Positions 59,894 through 64,000 of a stretch of DNA of 64,000 nt are shown piece after piece; the stretch's first letter is position 1; each line of letters begins with the position of its first letter. This DNA comes from DATHTK01 sp035463295. GTDB taxonomy: Bacteria; Actinomycetota; Rubrobacteria; Rubrobacterales; Rubrobacteraceae. Location of the stretch: contig DATHTK010000094.1 of NCBI GenBank assembly GCA_035463295.1, forward strand, positions 24,953-88,952. Reading direction: 5' to 3'. The notes under the pieces were generated by a model. It had not been told where the DNA came from, did no database searches, and saw nothing but the letters and a program-made list of their open reading frames with translations. The position numbers were made by a program, and so were the translations under genes.

Positions 59894-60800
59894 GGACTTC
59901 TTGACGCTGGAAGACGTGAGCCGCGAGGAACTGAGGGAGGTGCTGGAACTGGCGCGTGCCTGCGCGCAGGGCCGCGTGAGCGATCCACTCGCTGGCAAGA
60001 CCGTCTGCCTCGCCTTCTTCGAGGCCTCGACCCGGACCGCCGTCTCCTTCGAGCTCGCCGCCCGCCGGTGCGGAGCGGACGTCATCTCCCTCTCTGAAAA
60101 GGGCTCCGCGATCGCCAAAGGCGAATCACTCGTCGACACCGTCGTGACGCTCGATAGCCTCGGGGCCGACGCGATCGTGCTCCGCCACCCCGCCGCGGGT
60201 GCCGCCGCCCTCGCCGCCCGGCACGCCTCGGCGGCGGTGGTGAATGCCGGGGACGGCTGCGGCCAGCACCCGACGCAGGCCCTCCTCGACCTCTACGCCC
60301 TGAGCGACGCTCTGGGCGCCTTCGATGAGCTCGCCGGCAGAAAAGTCGCCGTCGTCGGGGACGTACTGCACAGCCGGGTCGCCCGCAGCGTTATACCGGC
60401 CCTCCGGGCCGCCGGGATGGAGGTGGCGCTCGTGGCTCCGCGTACGCTCCTCCCGCCGGACGCCAGCGTCTGGGGCCTCCCGCTGCCGCCGTCGGTGGAC
60501 GACGCGCTGGCGTGGGGGGCCGAGGTGCTCTACATGCTGCGCCTCCAGAAGGAGCGGATGACCGGCGCGCGCGTGCCCTCCACGGCCGAGTACGCCCGCT
60601 ACTACGGGGTGTCGAGGCGGCATCTGGGAGGCGGGGTCCTCGTCATGCACCCGGGGCCGGTCAACCGGGGCGTCGAGATCTCCGGCGACGTCGTGCTCGG
60701 CGAATCGTCCCTGATCTCCTCCCAGGTCGCCGCCGGGACCTGCGTCCGCTCGGCGGTCCTCACCCTCGCGACCGGCGCCACCCGTGAGGTCGCGGCTTGA
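59883..60800 (+). CDS. pyrB: Aspartate carbamoyltransferase catalytic chain
   Basis: 305 residues. Carbamoyl phosphate loop FFEASTRTAVSFELAARRCG, GDGCGQHPTQALLDLY, the loop VMHPGPVNRGVEIS, and a C-terminal helix. It makes carbamoyl aspartate. No pyrI regulatory chain is seen. TTG 59883 lies within the last codons of pyrR. Confidence 0.96.
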   Translation: MRTRDFLTLEDVSREELREVLELARACAQGRVSDPLAGKTVCLAFFEASTRTAVSFELAARRCGADVISLSEKGSAIAKGESLVDTVVTLDSLGADAIVLRHPAAGAAALAARHASAAVVNAGDGCGQHPTQALLDLYALSDALGAFDELAGRKVAVVGDVLHSRVARSVIPALRAAGMEVALVAPRTLLPPDASVWGLPLPPSVDDALAWGAEVLYMLRLQKERMTGARVPSTAEYARYYGVSRRHLGGGVLVMHPGPVNRGVEISGDVVLGESSLISSQVAAGTCVRSAVLTLATGATREVAA

Positions 60801-62110
60801 GGCGCCCGCGGAGCGCGGACGAGCTCGTCATCCGACGCGCTCACGCTCTCGACCCCTCGACCGGTCTCGACGCTATCACCGACGTTCGGCTCAGCGACGG
60901 CCGCGTCGCCGAGGTCGGAGACGGGCTCAGGGGCGTGCGCGAGCTCGACGCCGACGGGCTTCACCTCTTCCCCGGCTTCGTCGACGTGCACGCCCACTGG
61001 CGCACTCCGGGGCGCGAGGACGAGGAAGACATAGACAGCGGCTCGGCGGCTGCGGCGGCCGGAGGCTTCACGGGCGTCGTCATGATGCCGAACACTGACC
61101 CCGTGGTGGATCGTCCCGTCGTAGTGAGCGGTCTCGTGCGCAGGATCGAGAAGGAATCGCGGGTCCGCGCCTACGTCTCGGCCGCGCTGCACCTCGGGCT
61201 CGCCGGGGAGCGGTTGACGGAGATGCGCCTGCTCAAGGAGGCGGGCGCCTTCTGCGTCTCCGACGACGGGCTCGGGACGCCGTCCGCGGGTGTGCTGCGC
61301 AACGGTCTGCTCTACGCGAAGACCGCCGGTCTACCCGTCATCCTGCACTGCGAGGACCATACCCTGGCCACCGGCGTCGTTCACGACGGCGCCTACGCCG
61401 CGCTCGCCGGCATCCCGGGCTCCCCCGCGAGCGCCGAGGACGCGGCGACCGCGACGGCGCTCGTGCTCGCCGCCGAGACGGGAGCGAAGGTCCACATCAC
61501 TCACGTCTCGACGGCGCTCTCCGCCGCCCTCGTTGGCTTCTTCAAGGATCTCCCGGCTACCGAAGTCACCGCGGATACCACCCCGCACCACCTCACTCTC
61601 GCCGACGACCTCGTCTCCACTCTCGATGGCCTCTACAGGGTGAACCCGCCCTTGAGGACGGACCGCGACCGCCGCGACGTCACGGAGGCGCTGCGCGACG
61701 GTACCCTCGACTTCGTCGCGACAGACCACGCGCCGCACGCCGCAGAGGAGAAGGAGCTGCCGCTGGAGGAGGCCGCGCCCGGCTTTCTCGGACACGAGAC
61801 CGCCTTCGCAGCGCTCTACACGGAACTTGTACTTGAGGGTAAGGTGTCGCTCTCCCGGCTCGTCGAGGCGATGAGCTGCGCCCCGGGGCGCTGGGTCGGT
61901 GGTGCCGGGAGTCTGAATCGGGGGGCGCACGCGGACCTCGCTCTCGTCGACCTCTCGGAGAGCTGGACGGTGGGGCGCGAGACGCTCGTGAGCCGGTCTT
62001 CCAACTCGCCCTTTGTCGGGCGGCGGCTGACGGGTCGGGTCGTGGGTACTATAGTTGGGGGCGCGTTGGTATACGACAGGAGCGGAGCTGAATTTGGAGT
62101 TCGGGCGTAG
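60797..62110 (+). CDS. pyrC: Dihydroorotase
   Basis: 437 residues, type I class. Metal-binding VDVHAHWRTPGREDEED, MMPNTDPVVD, LHCEDH, HITHVSTALSAALV and FVATDHAPHAAEEK are all conserved. Cyclises carbamoyl aspartate to dihydroorotate. TTG 60797 overlaps pyrB stop (TTGA). The 3' end overlaps carA by 17 bases. Confidence 0.96.
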   Translation: MRRPRSADELVIRRAHALDPSTGLDAITDVRLSDGRVAEVGDGLRGVRELDADGLHLFPGFVDVHAHWRTPGREDEEDIDSGSAAAAAGGFTGVVMMPNTDPVVDRPVVVSGLVRRIEKESRVRAYVSAALHLGLAGERLTEMRLLKEAGAFCVSDDGLGTPSAGVLRNGLLYAKTAGLPVILHCEDHTLATGVVHDGAYAALAGIPGSPASAEDAATATALVLAAETGAKVHITHVSTALSAALVGFFKDLPATEVTADTTPHHLTLADDLVSTLDGLYRVNPPLRTDRDRRDVTEALRDGTLDFVATDHAPHAAEEKELPLEEAAPGFLGHETAFAALYTELVLEGKVSLSRLVEAMSCAPGRWVGGAGSLNRGAHADLALVDLSESWTVGRETLVSRSSNSPFVGRRLTGRVVGTIVGGALVYDRSGAEFGVRA

Positions 62111-63194
62111 CCGGGCGACCCTCGTCCTCGAGGACGGGGCGCCCTTCGAAGGCTGGACCTTTGCGGGCGAGGGAGAAGTCGCGGGCGAAGTGGTATTCAC
62201 GACCAGCATGGTCGGCTACCAGGAGACCGTGACGGACCCCTCGTACCGCGGTCAGATCGTGCTCTTCACCTACCCGCTCATCGGCAACTACGGGGTGATC
62301 CGGGGCGACGACGAATCCCGCAAGGTGCAGGCCTCCGCCGTCCTCGTGCGCGAGTACACCCCCTACCACAGCAACTGGGCGAGCGAGCGCTCCCTGGCCG
62401 CCCTCCTCGACGAGGCGGGCGTGATGGGCGTCGAGGGGATAGACACCCGCGCACTCACCCGCCACCTGCGCGACAAGGGCGCCATGCGCGGCGTCATCTC
62501 CACCGTCGAGCGCGATAGAGAAGTCCTGCGCGAGAAGGCCAACGCCCACCCGTCGATGGTCGGCCTCGACCTAGCCTCGACGGGCTCGGATCTCACCGAG
62601 CCTACCCTCCTGCCCGCCATCGGGGAGGAGCGCTGCCGCGTCGCCGCCCTCGACTACGGGGTGAAGGGTTCGATCTACCGCGAGCTCCGCTCCCGCGGCG
62701 CCTCCGTCCTGGCGTTGCCCGGCTCGACCGGCGCCGAGGAGATCCTCGCCTCAGAGCCCGACGGTATCTTTCTCTCCAACGGCCCCGGCGATCCGGCCGC
62801 TCTGAAGGAGGTTGTAGACACCCTGCGGCCCGTGCTCGGCGAGGTCCCGACGTTCGGGATCTGCCTCGGCCACCAGATCCTCGGGCTCGCCCTGGAGTGC
62901 GAGACGTACAAGATGCCCTTCGGCCACCACGGCGCTAATCATCCGGTGCGCAACCTCAAGACGGGGAGGATCGAGATCACCTCCCAGAACCATGGCTTCG
63001 CGGTGCGCGAGGAGTCCCTGCCATCCGGCGTCGAGCTCACCCACCGCAACCTCTACGACGGCACGATCGAGGGCATCGAGAGCCCGACGCTGCGCGCCTG
63101 GAGCGTGCAGTACCACCCTGAGTCGAGCCCCGGACCTCGCGACTCCGGCTACCTCTTCGATGAGTTCGTCGAGTCGATCTCGGATAGAAGCTAG
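62094..63194 (+). CDS. carA: Carbamoyl phosphate synthase small subunit
   Basis: 366 residues. LVLEDGAPFEGWTFAGEGE, FTTSMVGYQETVTDPSYRGQ, and a class I glutaminase domain with FGICLGHQILGLAL (Cys nucleophile) and VQYHPESSPGPRDS (His, Glu). It supplies ammonia from glutamine to CarB. TTG 62094 with AGGAGCGGAG upstream. Confidence 0.97.
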   Translation: MEFGRSRATLVLEDGAPFEGWTFAGEGEVAGEVVFTTSMVGYQETVTDPSYRGQIVLFTYPLIGNYGVIRGDDESRKVQASAVLVREYTPYHSNWASERSLAALLDEAGVMGVEGIDTRALTRHLRDKGAMRGVISTVERDREVLREKANAHPSMVGLDLASTGSDLTEPTLLPAIGEERCRVAALDYGVKGSIYRELRSRGASVLALPGSTGAEEILASEPDGIFLSNGPGDPAALKEVVDTLRPVLGEVPTFGICLGHQILGLALECETYKMPFGHHGANHPVRNLKTGRIEITSQNHGFAVREESLPSGVELTHRNLYDGTIEGIESPTLRAWSVQYHPESSPGPRDSGYLFDEFVESISDRS

Positions 63195-63196
63195 CC

Positions 63197-64000
<804 letters not shown>

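Overview
The window is 64 kb of high-GC chromosomal DNA from an actinobacterium. A deep-branching, Rubrobacter-like organism is the best guess: it is GC-rich, with DivIVA, SepF and YggT next to ftsZ as in Actinobacteria, but it also has mreBCD and ftsA, which most well-known actinobacteria lack or have only in part. This assignment is inferred from gene content; no 16S rRNA is present. Most of the window is conserved housekeeping sequence with tight, translationally coupled operons (many ATGA, GTGA, TTGA or CTGA overlaps).

Layout. 1-0.9 kb: the end of an unknown gene and a secreted protein with a sortase-like tail. 1.0-7.2 kb: radC, mreB-mreC-mreD, rplU-rpmA-obg-nadD-rsfS. 7.2-9.4 kb: tRNA-Ala with its promoter, comEA, and a comEC that lacks its metallo-beta-lactamase domain. 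9.4-19.0 kb: an accessory region placed between comEC and holA, with an alpha/beta hydrolase, a small membrane protein, an MFS transporter, a nitrilase, a TPR-LuxR regulator, a cysteine-dioxygenase-like cupin enzyme, a flavin monooxygenase, and several non-coding or decayed stretches. 19.1-38.2 kb: holA, rpsT, lepA, hrcA-dnaJ-rsmE-HIT-yqeY-phoH-pgpH-ybeY-dgkA/PAP2-cdd-era, deoC-recO-dgt, ppc (reverse strand), dnaG. 38.2-38.4 kb: tRNA-Asn and tRNA-Met. 38.7-58.1 kb: the division and cell wall (dcw) cluster mraZ-rsmH-ftsL-ftsI-murF-mraY-murD-ftsW-murG-murC-ftsQ-ftsA-ftsZ-pgeF-yggS-sepF-proC-yggT-divIVA-DUF167-rluD. 58.2-59.2 kb: a reverse-strand pair containing a membrane-anchored HNH nuclease. 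59.25-64 kb: the pyrimidine operon pyrR-pyrB-pyrC-carA-carB, with carB running off the end.

How the parts work together. The mre and dcw blocks cover rod-shape maintenance, peptidoglycan precursor synthesis (but no murE, murB or ddl here) and Z-ring assembly with two membrane tethers (FtsA and SepF). The middle operon groups heat-shock control, ribosome and rRNA maturation (RsmE, YbeY, Era), a PgpH-type HD hydrolase and lipid kinase functions. The pyr operon has a visible promoter and a PyrR-type leader that could hide the ribosome binding site of pyrR.

The least ordinary material is the 9.4-19 kb accessory region (with a palindromic operator candidate and a chain of ATGA-coupled mini-ORFs before the cupin enzyme), a set of conserved genes that appear to need ACG or CTG start codons (rsmE, phoH, ybeY, mraZ), and enzyme variants with altered active sites (PgeF, the PAP2 domain). 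I found no convincing new defence or mobile system, no CRISPR array, no insertion sequence and no rRNA.
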